This document shows positions 1 to 10,742 of a stretch of DNA of 64,000 bases, piece after piece (position 1 is the stretch's first letter; each line of letters opens with the position of its first letter). The stretch is from positions 76,403,093-76,467,092 of the forward strand of contig OX344763.1 in assembly GCA_947034895.1 (NCBI GenBank), in the 5' to 3' direction. The translations under genes were made by a program, and so were the position numbers. Source of the stretch: Rhytidiadelphus loreus. Lineage: Eukaryota; Streptophyta; Bryopsida; Hypnales; Hylocomiaceae. The notes below the pieces were generated by a model. The model searched no databases, was not told where the DNA came from, and saw only the letters and a list, made by a program, of their open reading frames with translations.

Positions 1-1506
1 TTCGATCCTTTACATGAGGCTCCCGATATCATTGAATGTCAATTATTGCCTCATCAATGGTGGAATCGTGTGGGGGGCAATGCTCTTCCAAAAATTGCAA
101 AGCAAATTCTCGGTTTGACGTGCTTTGCATCTTCGTGTGAAAGGAATTGGAGCATGTATTCCTTTGTGCACAATAAAGTGCGAAACCGCTTGGCCACGAC
201 AAAGGCGGAGACATTGGTGTATATCTACGTGAACAGCAAACTTGAACGTCAAAAACGTGGACACAACCCAGCCATTTTTTACGACCAAATGCTTGCAGAT
301 GGAGACGATGAGGACGAGCGTGATGGGCCTTTGTCTTCAGGGGAAGAAGACGACGTTGTTCCAGATTTTATGAGAGAACGCGAGCACCGCAGGGATGAAG
401 AGGATCGGTTGCACAACAACCCTTGGATTGCAATGGTTAGGCCGCCACATAGTCCTCCACGACCAATATACGGGAATACATTTGACTTTAGTGACGATGG
501 GTATGTTTCTCCTGGAAATTCACTTGTACGCAGTCCACCGCAGAACGTCGTGCACAATATGGATGCAATTTCGCCGGCACATGCATCACAGAGGAGGGAA
601 AGCACCCCTGACAACAACGACGAAGGCATACCTATTCCCATGGCATCCGTAGAGGAAGAAGCTAGATCTCCAATATCAACTAGTTCGCCTCCAAATATGG
701 CCCGCAATTTAAGAAGCAGTGCACAAGTTCCAATGAGAAGCGAACATGAAGAAGAGGCCATCGAAGTCAATGAAGCTGTACACGAGGGAATACCAAATCC
801 CGTTGTATTGAACGCATCTACCCTTGGAACAACTGTTACTACAGATGATGATGATGATGATGTGCCATTGGCATATGTTATGAATCGAAGTCGGAATGTG
901 CCGTTGAATCCAGAGACGACTACAAATGTGGCAACAGTGAGGAGGTCTATCCCAACCCTTCCAATAAGGCCACTGGTGCGTGGAGGTGCTCTACGGACGG
1001 TTGATGAAGAGGTTCACGGCTCAGCTCTACAACCCACTCAACCTTCATCCATGTCTGGCCCTAGCGAATCATCATTAGGAATCCAGGGGCGCAACAGTAG
1101 AGGCCAGAAAAGGCGTATTAGGAGGGTTGACGAGAGGGGACCTCGAAACCCTAAACGACCCACTCAAATTGTCCAACGATGTACCATTGGAGCGGGATGT
1201 TCCACCCAGAATGTTGGACAATCAAGTAGAAGAGGGCGACACCCTACATCCAACATGGATGGAACTACGGATGCATTGAGGCTCACGAAACGACTTGTGC
1301 AAACTGAAGGGTTAAGTGGTGTAGATATAGAAGTTCGAAATCTGAACTCAGAGGTAGAGCGTGAGGTACAAATCGAAGTAGTAACAAGGGAAGATGATGA
1401 AATCGAAAGCTCGGGTGACAACAGGAGCAACGAAGAGTCTTACGAAGATACAGACCCTAATGCTGATGAGGTGCTGAGCGATTCCACATTTACGCCTGGT
1501 GACTAG
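1..1506 (+). CDS. hAT-family transposase, C-terminal part (5' end outside window)
   Basis: The frame is open from base 1, so the start lies upstream. Residues 18-65 match the hAT C-terminal dimerisation region: a WW pair at about residues 20-21, then LPKIAKQIL, a CFASSCERNWS segment and an HNKVRNRL segment, then a YIYxNxKL helix. This domain lets hAT transposases dimerise in the nucleus. The RNase H catalytic core and BED zinc finger would be upstream and are not visible. After about residue 90 the protein has an unusually long tail, rich in acidic residues, Ser, Pro and Arg (including a run of Asp near residue 285), about 400 residues with no domain I recognise. The frame ends at TAG 1504-1506. 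No internal stops occur, unlike most frames in this window, so this copy may be young or recently active. The family call is firm; activity cannot be judged. Confidence 0.85.
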   Translation, partial: FDPLHEAPDIIECQLLPHQWWNRVGGNALPKIAKQILGLTCFASSCERNWSMYSFVHNKVRNRLATTKAETLVYIYVNSKLERQKRGHNPAIFYDQMLADGDDEDERDGPLSSGEEDDVVPDFMREREHRRDEEDRLHNNPWIAMVRPPHSPPRPIYGNTFDFSDDGYVSPGNSLVRSPPQNVVHNMDAISPAHASQRRESTPDNNDEGIPIPMASVEEEARSPISTSSPPNMARNLRSSAQVPMRSEHEEEAIEVNEAVHEGIPNPVVLNASTLGTTVTTDDDDDDVPLAYVMNRSRNVPLNPETTTNVATVRRSIPTLPIRPLVRGGALRTVDEEVHGSALQPTQPSSMSGPSESSLGIQGRNSRGQKRRIRRVDERGPRNPKRPTQIVQRCTIGAGCSTQNVGQSSRRGRHPTSNMDGTTDALRLTKRLVQTEGLSGVDIEVRNLNSEVEREVQIEVVTREDDEIESSGDNRSNEESYEDTDPNADEVLSDSTFTPGD

Positions 1507-2033
1507 AGTACTAGAGAAGTAGACAATAATTATAGTTATAGTTATAGTTATAATTATAGTTATAAGGTTTTAGCTTATATGTTAGGTAGCAAATCTTTGT
1601 AGTTCAAGCTTTGAGCCTTCATCCTGATGTGTAAGGATTTTGTAGTGCTTCATCAAGCATATGAGCATATTAGAGCGAGGGACAGATTACCGGTTTTAAA
1701 ATATATGTTGAGTTCTAATTGGTAGGTAGTTAGGTGATGATTGCAACGAGGTTATAAAAGTGCAATGCAAGTATGACTACATTTGAAGTCCGCCTCAAAG
1801 CAATATCGATGACTTATTAATATAATTGTTGTTGACATTATTATTGTGGCCTTATACTAGGTGAATTTTTGGGATTAGAGAAGTTTGTCCAATTTACATA
1901 TCATGGGCTCTATTATTTGCACTTGTAAATTGTAAACCCCAATATAATGTAGCACCTAATTCTGCGCTTATAAAACACCTATGTGACGTGTTACTTCAAA
2001 GACTGAATATGCCAAACTGAAATTCTAAACTGA
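1507..2033. other. Non-coding 3' flank of the hAT gene with a short TTATAG microsatellite
   Basis: AT-rich sequence with no supported gene. A TTATAG-type microsatellite lies at about 1528-1564. The hAT element's own terminus should be in or beyond this stretch, but I did not find its partner terminus in the window. Confidence 0.5.
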
Positions 2034-2364
2034 ACCTGCGGTCGCCTTGGAACACGCGGGCGCTGTCTGCTACTCCGACCCGCAGTCGCCCTGTAACCCG
2101 CAGTCGCCCCTACCTGTCGGACCCGCGGTCGCCCTCAGTACCCGAAGCCACGGTTGCCCCCTTCACCCGAAGTCACCCTAAAGCCCCTGACCCGCAGTCG
2201 CCCACTCACCCGCAGTCGCCTTCAAGCCTAAACCCGCAGTCACCTCTATTTTTTCCACCCGAAGTCGCCCTAACGCCCCAGACCCGCAGTCGCCCCTTCA
2301 CCCGTAGTCGCCTTCCACCCTAAACCCGCAGTTGCCTCAATTTTTCCACCCGAGGTCGCCCAAG
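2034..2364. repeat. GC-rich degenerate minisatellite, unit about CCCGCAGTCGCC
   Basis: About 18 degenerate copies of a 12-16 bp unit, variants of CCCGCAGTCGCC, CCCGAAGTCGCC and CCCGCGGTCGCC separated by short spacers. It contrasts sharply with the AT-rich DNA to its left. The minus-strand frame across it is only a by-product of the repeat. Confidence 0.8.
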
Positions 2365-2591
2365 GCAGACCTGCACGCGCCCACACCCGCACACCCACGC
2401 TGGCTGTCCACGTCAGTTCCGAAGCCCTGCCACGTAGGCAAAATCTATTTACCATGGGGTAAATTTTTTTACGCCTCCGCGACGCGATGTCAAGTAAACT
2501 CGACACTTCGTAACACGCGACACGCGACGTCATACGTCATATACGACGCCTAAACCCAAAAATATGTCAGACAAGACAACCCTGTTCAGCG
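2365..2591. other. Junction sequence next to truncated LTR-like unit G
   Basis: Short GC-rich to mixed sequence between the minisatellite and the point where homology to the LTR-like units ends (about 2592). I see no gene. The abrupt loss of homology suggests a deletion or rearrangement removed the 3' half of unit G. Confidence 0.45.
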
Positions 2592-3600
2592 CGTCCAAAA
2601 GGTTCTCTGGCTCGCAATGTACCACTTCTGCGGACCGGAGTATGATCTCCATAAGCCTGTTGTGGTACTCCTTCGCGGTCCGGATCCACTCTTCTCCGCA
2701 CTCGAAGAACCGTGGTCCTTCCCATTCCTGTTTATCCTGGGTGAGGAAAGGACTTGGAAATTTACCTCTGGCTGCCGGATTCGTAGACTTCCGTCTCTTG
2801 CTTGCCAATACCTGCTCCTGTTCCTCCTTCTCCCTCTGCGTCTGCTTCGGTTCCAGATCCGGCTTCTCATCCTTGGCTTCCGGCTTGGCTTCCTCCTCCT
2901 CGTTTTCAAACTCCTACGTCTCTGGCTTCTCGTCATCAGAGTAGTTGCACTAGAGCATGATGAGCCCGGTCTCATAATCCGTGGCCTTGTCTTCCGTCAG
3001 CAGTTCCCGGTGCTGGTACAGGTGGAGGAGGTACGTGCTGGGCGGGTTCGGTTTGTTCTTCGCCAAGTTCCCGGTGCAGCACCCCACTACGCTCGCCACG
3101 ATCCGACCCCAGTTAACGACTCGGTCCTGAAACGCTCCAAAGATCGTGTTGGCCATGGTTACCGTAACCCGGGAACTCTTGTCCGGATATAGGATTGGTA
3201 GGAGAAACTAGAGTAGTCGCTTGTGTCGCTCGTCCCGGCAGTCCTTGATGGCGTAGCCTTCTTTCGGGTGTGGCGGATTGACGAACTTGTGCTGATGATA
3301 CTGCTCTGTCCGGGCGGCGAATCCGGTTTCGGTTCGCGGGAACCCGTACACCTCCGCCCACAGCTCCTCCGTCCATTGGTCCGGATGCCCTCGTACGGTC
3401 TGGTCGTACTAATTCGGAGCACCTGCCGCCAACTCCCGGAGGACCTGGTCACTCTGGACGTTCTAAGGTTTCTTCAGCAAATCTGCACACCCCAAGACGT
3501 TCAAGTCGTCCTCTAACTGCCGCAGGTGCAGTTGATCTTCCGGAATTACCGGACTAATCTTCTGGGCCGGTACTATATACCACGTACTAACCCCTGCCAT
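2592..3600 (-). pseudogene. LTR-like unit ORF (truncated, with in-frame stops)
   Basis: The ATG at 3600 starts MAGVST, as in unit A. The product matches unit A for about 335 codons: the QYDQTVRGHP region, the KFVNPPHPKEGYAIKDCRDER region, the ANTIFGAFQDRVVNWGRIVASV region, an acidic/Lys-rich linker and the ECGEEWIRTAKEYH region. It is interrupted by several TAG codons at positions that are Gln or Trp in sister copies. It ends abruptly with the element truncation. Function is unknown; see unit A. Confidence 0.75.
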
Positions 3601-4028
3601 TCGTCTCACCTCTCCTATCGCCGTAACCCTAACTCACCACACTTTCTCTCACTATCAACCAGATGCGGAGCAACTGAAAGAGGGCGAGAAATGAGGAGGA
3701 GCCAGGTTTATATAGAATTCCTACGCCCAATGTTCACTGCAACGGAAACGCAAGCTACGGAACACCGTAACGTATCCCTAGTCTACCGCCGCAAGCTACT
3801 GAATTTAATGCCTGCGTTCCAGTTTCCTGCGTTCCGGCTCCTGAATCCGTCCACCCGGATGTCAAGTTCCGTCCAACTTCCGTACTGGTTCCGGAACGAA
3901 GTCTAAACTAATTCTAAGTATTTATTTGTTTCCGTTAGTCTATGTCTAAACTAATTTTTTCAAATTTGACCTATTTTAGTTTCTCCTAGTCTATTAGGGT
4001 CCGTACTAAGCTATTACGGATTCCGACA
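2592..4028 (-). mobile_element. LTR-like coding unit G (family 1), 3'-truncated
   Basis: On the minus strand it begins at 4028 with TGTCGGAATCC, the same 5' terminus as unit A at 8145. It contains the same AT-rich leader, the Tyr/Trp-rich start of the protein and the same central region. Homology stops at about 2592, so its polyadenylation region and 3' terminus are missing. It is inserted in the CACTA transposase frame, with CATGT directly outside its 5' end; the matching target duplication is lost with the truncation. Confidence 0.8.
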
Positions 4029-5042
4029 CATGTTCAACAAAGCATTCTCCTCTTCATAGAGCACATATCCATCAGGACATACATGAATGTTGTGGTAATT
4101 CAAGCCCAACTTGCGAATAGTTTTCCACGCAGTGTAATGAGTACTTGGCAATTGGTTGCCTTCCGGTAGCAAATCACGTGACAGAAACCTCAACAACTCG
4201 TATGTAAATTTGTTGCTCACGCGAAACACTACACACATGTTTATGATGATGATGGTGGCTAAGACCATGCTCGTTTTTGCACCTGTGTACATTGGTGTCA
4301 TCGCTTGTTCATACAAGTCTTCCAAACTATCTAAGGTGTCCATGTCAACATCATCATTTTCTAGCGCTTCTCCAACTTCCGATGCCTCCATATGCAATGC
4401 ATCACCTCTATCAAATGCCTCCATAACTTGTCAATGCACCTTGTGATACTCGTCAACATGTACTTCCGTAGCATGTATTGCATCATCATTGTCGGCAAGG
4501 ACCTCATCCATGTTATTGTGATTGGGTCTACAAGCAGCTGCGCCTTTGTCGTTCACAATGTCGTTGTCATATGCAATGTCTTCCACCCACAAACCTTGAC
4601 GTGGATAGCCATCTGGAGGGTCTCCACCTATCATTGACTTCAACAAAAAAGGATCTCGTCCAACAGTTGCTAGGTGGCTTCTAATCGTTTCAACACGTTT
4701 GCGACGTCCACCATGACAATCATTGCAAGGGCATGGGTACACCCTCACATCTTCCTCTATGACCACTCTCAATTCCGTTTGTAATATTAGATCTTCTATG
4801 GGAATGTGCCTCAACACATGGCCATCAATGGTTATACGAACAATGCTGCCTCGATTTTGGGATTCAATATTCATTGTCACAGCTCCGCTGACACTGCATT
4901 CAAATGCACCACACAACAAAACATCAAGCATACGCATTAATATAGGGAGCTTAACATTCTCAATACAAAACATGAACTCATGCATAATTTTTTTCCATTT
5001 TATACATTCATTACAACAACTACATGCGGTTCTCACATGCAT
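4029..5042 (-). pseudogene. CACTA (En/Spm, TNP2-type) transposase, N-terminal part, disrupted
   Basis: One minus-strand frame from 5042 with a TGA at 4431-4433. The segment VYPCPCNDCHGGRRKR followed by ETIRSHLATVG matches the zinc-binding transposase-associated domain that opens TNP2-type proteins. Downstream, PMYTGAKTSM, FLSRDLLPEGNQLP, a THYTAWKTIRKLGL segment and a final CPDGYVLYEEENALLNMC match the start of the TNP2 transposase domain. The next codons come from LTR-like unit G, inserted exactly at 4028, so the frame is cut before the catalytic core. The TGA is most simply CGA to TGA. CACTA transposases cut and paste elements with CACTA termini in the nucleus; this copy cannot. Confidence 0.82.
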
Positions 5043-5146
5043 ATATAAACGTTTTCAGTTACTGTTTAGCATAAGAAGAAAAGTTGTGTACAGAGCCCCA
5101 CAGTACGGGGAAAAATTCAAGCATCTTCTTGTCAGGCATGTGCCTT

Positions 5147-5292
5147 CACTAGAAGAAAACTGGATTTCTGTGAATACAAGGTAGTTCATGTTTTCTGGAA
5201 ACAAACTTTCATGAAATTTGTCTTACTAAAAATGCTATTTTCACAAAACATCAACTATCTTGTGTTCATTGAAGTGCAGTTCTTTTCTAGTG
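5147..5292. repeat. CACTA terminal/subterminal inverted pair
   Basis: CACTAGAAGAAAACTGG starts at 5147. Its near inverse, reading CACTAGAAAAGAACTG on the minus strand, ends at 5292. The minus-strand copy is the natural 5' terminus for the TNP2 gene starting at 5042; the plus-strand copy would be a subterminal inverted copy or the end of a small deletion derivative. The 3-bp sequences on each side (CTT and CCA) do not match, so the two are probably not the paired ends of one short element. Confidence 0.6.
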
Positions 5293-6419
5293 CCATAAGC
5301 AAAAATCGGTGCATCGAGCTTGTTGGAATCCATAATAGCTCAAGACGGATCATAATAGACTAGAAGAAATTAAAATAGTACAAATTTGAAAAAATTAGTT
5401 TAGGCATAGAGAAATGGAAACAAATAAATACCTAAAAATAGTTTAAATCTAATTCCTGAGTCAATACGGGAACATGGTGGAACTTGACATCTGGGTGGGA
5501 CGGATTCAGGAGCTGGAAAGCCGCTGGAACGCAGTCATTAAGATAGTAGCTTGCGGCGCTAGACTAGGGATCCATTACGGTGTTCCGTAGCTCGCGTTCT
5601 TAATGGAGTGAATGTTGGGCGCTAGAAGGGTATATATACCCCTCTCCTCCTCATTTCTCGCCCTCTTTTAGTTGTTCCGCATCTGGCTGTTAGTGAGAGA
5701 AAGTGTGGTGAGTTAGGGTTACGATGATAGGAGAGGTGAGACGGATGGCGGGAGTTAGTACGAGGTATATAGTATCGGCCCGGAGGCTCAGTTCGGTAAT
5801 GCCAACGGATCCGGTCCATCTCAGACAATTAGAGGACGACTTGAAGGTCTCGAGTTGTGCAAGTTTTCTGAAGAAATCCTGGAGCGTCCAAAGTGATCAA
5901 ATCCTCAGAGAGTTGGCAATGGGCGCATCGAACTAGTACGATCAGACTGTGCGTGGGCATCCAGAACAGTGGAAGGAACAGTTGTGGGCGGAAGTTAACG
6001 GCTTCCCGCAAACCGGAGACGGATTTGCTACCCGAAGGGACTAGTATCACCAACACAAGTTCGTGAATCCGCCACACGCAAAGGAAGGGTACGCCATCAA
6101 GGACTGCCGGGACGAGTGGCACAAGCGGCTACTCCGGTTCCTGCTCCCCATCCTATACCCCGACAAGAGTTCCCAAGTTACGGTTACGATGGCCAACACC
6201 ATCTTCGGGGCATTCCAAGATCGGATTGTACACTAGGGACGGGTGTCGTAGCACAAGAAAGCACAATTGTCCTAGTAAGCATTTAAAAATGACTAAAAAC
6301 ACTTTTAGGATGACTCGTGTATCGTTCCCTAGAGATTTATCCGTAGTTTCCTGAGGCTGACCGGATTAGGATGTGGAAGCCCACAAAAACACACTATAAC
6401 CGGATCTGAAGCCAGAAAT

Positions 6420-7586
6420 GGTTTACATTTGCCAACCGTCACTAAACCTTTTTCCTCTTAAATCCCACAACCCAAACACCATCTCGAAACAAGGAGTGTC
6501 ATAATCCTGTTCCTCTCCCTATCCAAGAAAATAAAAGAATGTCCAGCTAGACGTATGCAGAACCAGAAGGAGTGTCATAATCATGTTCCTCTTGCGGGTC
6601 TGGATCCGTATCTAGCAATCTTTCGTAACCAAAATATGATGTTTAACCTCTATCTCAGAGGGGTCCGCTCTTGGGGTTCTGGAAGGACACGTAAATCCTA
6701 CCCTTCAATGTTTTAGTGACTGAAGTTCCACTTTAAACAACAAAATACAAGACAAACACTAGGTAGCAATTATTCTCTCACAATTGATCCGGATGTGGAT
6801 CCAGTCCAGCAGGTCACGCAAGGAATCCTCATCAACCTCTGAATACTACAACGACAGATTCTACCCAGACCAGGATCCCTAAGCAGAGCTTGGAACTAGA
6901 TAACTGAAAGATTCGAAATACCAATCTGATTCCTACTTTCGGGTACAGCAGGACCTTTCAACTCTTCAATTGATCCAAGACTAGTCCCTACCAGATCTCA
7001 TCCAACCTAGGAGTGGCTATCCCACACGAAAGTTCCTAAGGCAATTAGATAATACTCAAATTCCCTCCAGTACACGCAATCCTATTACCAACCCACTTTA
7101 ATTCCCGGAATTGGATTCCAACAAAATCCGGGGACTCACTCTTATTTTCTACCCCTGCAAATACAATTACTTTGGCCAAGTGATGATTCAACACCCCAAG
7201 CCCACCAGCACAATACCAAGACTTTGCAGACTTAGCACATGATAGAATGGAAATCTGAAGTTTTGCATAAAGGAAATAAAAGCAAAAGTGAAATGATGCC
7301 CCCGGCTACCATCAAGGTCAGCCCCTAAATACCAACCCAAGGGAAACCCTAAAGGTCCCCAGGGAATAAAGTAAAGGATAGGAGAATGACACATGTCATT
7401 CCTTATCCACCACCCGTTGACTTCCTACCACGCGGCAAATTCCGCAAAAGTGAATCTCAGATCCAAAAAATCTGGATCCGGACGTCTAGGTGCATCCAAC
7501 TCAAAAGTAGCCAACTAGTAGCTTCCTACCTACCAAAAACTTAGATTTCAGTCCATTGACCTACGCCTAACTACAAAATTTCCTAC
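6420..7586 (-). other. Unit C 3' region (after its ORF)
   Basis: Non-coding part of unit C between its stop codon and 3' terminus. It holds the palindrome GAATGACACATGTCATTC at 7384-7401 and a TATTTAG-type TATA-like element upstream of it on the minus strand. No gene is seen. Confidence 0.5.
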
Positions 7587-8459
7587 CTACTTCTTAGGCC
7601 GCTTAGGAGAAGGTTCCTTATGCTTGGTGGATCCTTTCCTAGGTGGCTATACTCTACTTGCTAATGCCTTCCCACTAGCTGTCGCTTTCCCCTCTGACGG
7701 CGTCTGAGTCTTTTCCTTGAAGCTCGCGGGAGAGATGCGGATCATATTGGATTCTTTTTCCGATCTCGATTTCAGGTCTTTGTCCGGATCGGATCCGGAT
7801 TCCAACTTGCTACTTTCCTCTTTAGAGTTGTCCGGCGACTCATCTTCCTCTGATTGCTGACTGATGGGGGACGCCTCCCTCACTCGTTTGGATGTCGATT
7901 TCTTCTTGATCGTGCTAAGTACCTTTGGTGACGGCCTCGAGCCCGTGTTCTAGGGTGTACCCAAGTCTGATCCGGACTTCCGGGTCTGGACCTTGGATCT
8001 GGATCCAAGTGTAGACCCTTCTCCCTTTTCCAAATTCAGCTTGGGAGCCTTCCTTACTGGAGTCTTCTCCTTTTCCATCTTACCTCTGGGCTTTGCAGGT
8101 GCAGGTGGAGACATTTCTAATGTCTTTGAAGTCGGGGTAGCATCTGTCGGAATCCATAATAGCTTAGTACGGACCTTAATAGACTAAGAAAAATTAAAAT
8201 AGATCAAAATTGAAAAAAATTAGTTTAGGCATAGTCTAGCGGAAACAAATAAATACTTAGAATTAGTTTAGACTTCGTTCCGGAACCAGTACGGAATCAT
8301 GACGGAACTTGACATCCGGGTGGACGGATTTAGGAGCCGAAACGTAGGAACCCGGAACGCAGGCATTAAATTCAGTAGCTTGCGGCGGTAGACTAGGGAT
8401 ACGTTACGGTGTTCCGTAGCTTGCGTTCCCGTTACAGTGAACGTTGGGCGCAGGATTTC

Positions 8460-8467
8460 TATATAAA
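8460..8467 (+). promoter_or_regulatory. TATA box of the unit A ORF
   Basis: TATATAAA lies 107 bp before the ATG. The same place in unit H has TATATATA at 5631. A conserved leader follows, so it probably drives the ORF transcript. Confidence 0.6.
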
Positions 8468-8573
8468 CCTAGTTCCTCCTCATTTCTCGCCCTCTTTCAA
8501 TTGCTCCGCATCTGGCTGATAGTGAGAGAAAGTGTGGTGAGTTAGGGTTACCGCGATAGGAGAGGTGAGACGG

Positions 8574-10490
8574 ATGGCAGGGGTTAGTACGTGGTATATA
8601 GTACCGGCCCGGAAGATTAGTCCGGTATATCCGGAAGATCCGCTGCACTTGCGGCATTAAGAGGACGATTTGGTTGTTTTAGGTTGTGTAGGTCTGCTGA
8701 AGAAACCCTAGAACGTCCAGAGTGACCAGGTGCTCCGGGAGTTGGCGGCAGGTGCTCCGAACCAGTACGACCAGACCGTACGTGGGCATCCGGACCAGTG
8801 GACGGAGGGGTTGTGGGCGGAGGTGTACGGGTTCTCGCAAACCGGAAGCGCATTCGCTGCCCAGACGGACCAGTACCACCAGCACAAGTTCGTGAACCCA
8901 CCACACGCGAAGGAGGGCTACGCGATCAAGGACTGCCGGGACGAGAGGCACAAGCGGCTACTCCGGTTTCTGCTACCGATCCTGTACCCGGATAAGAGTT
9001 CTCGGGTTACGGTAACCATGGCCAACACGATCTTCGGGGCATTTCAGGACCGGGTCGTGAACTGGGGCCGGATCGTGGCGAGCGTGGTGGGGCGCTGCAC
9101 CGGGAACTTGGCGAAGAACAAGCCGAACCCACTCAGCACGTACCTGCTCCACCTGTACCAGCACCGGGAACTGTTGACGGAAAACGAGGCGACGGATTAC
9201 GAGACCGGGCTCATCATGCTCCAATGCAACTGCTCTGACAACGAGGAGCAGGAGACGTAGGAGTCTGAGGATGAGGAGGAAGAAGCCAAGCTGGAAGTCA
9301 AGCCGGAGATCAAGGAAGAGAAGCCGGAACCGGAACCGAAGCAGACACAAAGGGAGAAGGAGGAACGGGACCAGCCATCGGGAAGCAAAAGACGGAAGTC
9401 TACACTTCCGACTGCCAGAGGTAAATTCCCGGGTCCCTTTCTCATCCAGGATAAACATGAGTGGGAAGGACTCCGCTTCTTCGAGTGCGGAGAAGAGTGG
9501 ATCCGGACCGCGAAGGATTACCACGACAGGCTCACGGAGATCGTACTCCGGTCCGCGGAAGTGGTGAAGTGCAAACCGGAAAACCTGGTGGACGCGCTGA
9601 AGGCGTTACCGGCCGAGTCGGAATGGAACGAGATGAGGACGGAAATCCGGAACTTGAAGACGGAACGGGACGCGCTCAAGGGGAAGCTGATTTGGACGGA
9701 AGGAGAGCTGCACCAGTCTCAAGGGGCGACGCAGAAGGCATACCAAGCGATCCAGACCTTCCAGAAATGGATGGTCAGTTCGGCGGACCTCTATCACAAG
9801 GCGGCACTGTATGACGAGATGCAGAAGACGTCCGCGGCCCTCACCAACACGAAGATAGTCCGGGTGATGGTGGAGATGTCCGGAAGAATGGAGGCATCAT
9901 TGAAAGAGTTCCGGTCCATGATGGCGAACATGGATCCGAACAAGCCTCTCGACTTCGGGGGATTTCCGGAAGTTCCGGATGTCATCGCAACTCCGGCAAC
10001 TCAACCTCCCATCTCGCCCATCAGACGGACAGGTCAGTTTGGGTCACTGATCCATATTGTCACTCAAGGGGGTCCCTCATCCGGATTTTTGGGTCAGGAT
10101 ATGCCGGTCCGGAGCAGTTTGGATGCCCGGATCGACCTTGTCCAAAATCCGGCACGGACGCATCCGGAGCAGTTCGAGGATATCGAACCGCCTCCACCGA
10201 TGCCTTTACCTACACCGGATCCCATCGAGATATCGGAGGAGGCGGAAGTAGAGGAAGCGGAAGTAGAGGAAGCGGAAGCAGAAGAAGCAGAAGTGGAGGA
10301 GGATCCGAAGTCGTTGGAGAAGGCGGACCGGTCTCTCGTCCATACGGACGAGACAGATTCTGACAGTCCTCCGGTCCGGAAGACGTCGATCATCACCCGG
10401 GCGTCTCTCCGTACACCCCAAGGCAAGACTAGTACCCGGGGGCAGTTAGGATTTGACAGTAGTTCGAAGAAACAGCAGAAGGGAAAGTAG
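8574..10490 (+). pseudogene. Unit A ORF: about 638-codon protein of unknown function, three stops
   Basis: One frame from ATG 8574 to TAG 10490, broken by TAA 8658, TAG 8709 and TAG 9258. Features in order: MAGVST start; QYDQTVRGHP and WTEGLWAEVYGF; KFVNPPHAKEGYAIKDCRDER; LLPILYPDK; ANTIFGAFQDRVVNWGRIVASVVGR; STYLLHLYQHRELLTENEA; an acidic/Lys linker; ECGEEWIRTAKDYH; a long helical region with coiled-coil character (EMRTEIRNLKTERDALKGKL onward); then a proline-rich and acidic stretch and a basic KKQQKGK end. The central block resembles in layout the putative plant transposon protein domain found in some LTR elements; I hold this at low confidence. It is not a recognisable Gag zinc knuckle, protease, RT or integrase. 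Confidence 0.7.
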
Positions 10491-10676
10491 ATAATTAGAC
10501 TGATAGTGTTTTTAGTTATCTTTTTGTTAGACTTAGAGTTTCGGGTCTCAGTCAGAACCCGGATTCCGGATTTTCAGGGGTAAGTTTCAGTTAAACTTAT
10601 CCGTCCGGACTTTTAGGGCAGTTTAGGATGGTGTTTAGTGGCACTTTCCGCGGGTTTTACGGCATGTTGTTTTGCT

Positions 10677-10742
10677 TATAAAAGGAAGGGACCGCTTGTG
10701 GTCCTTCATTCCTTTTCTTGCTATTCCTTATTTTGAGCAGTA
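10677..10742 (+). promoter_or_regulatory. Second TATA box, R-like hairpin and poly(A) signal of unit A
   Basis: TATAAAA at 10677-10683 is followed by a hairpin GGACC-GCTTGT-GGTCC at 10689-10704 and then CTTCATTCC and AGTAAA near 10737 (AATAAA at 22178 in unit H). This TATA, then hairpin, then poly(A) spacing is that of an LTR U3/R boundary. Other families keep the dyad with different bases. Confidence 0.6.

Noticed and set aside
2564..3192. Plus-strand frames of 126 and 191 codons
   Set aside because: Antisense shadows of the unit G coding frame.
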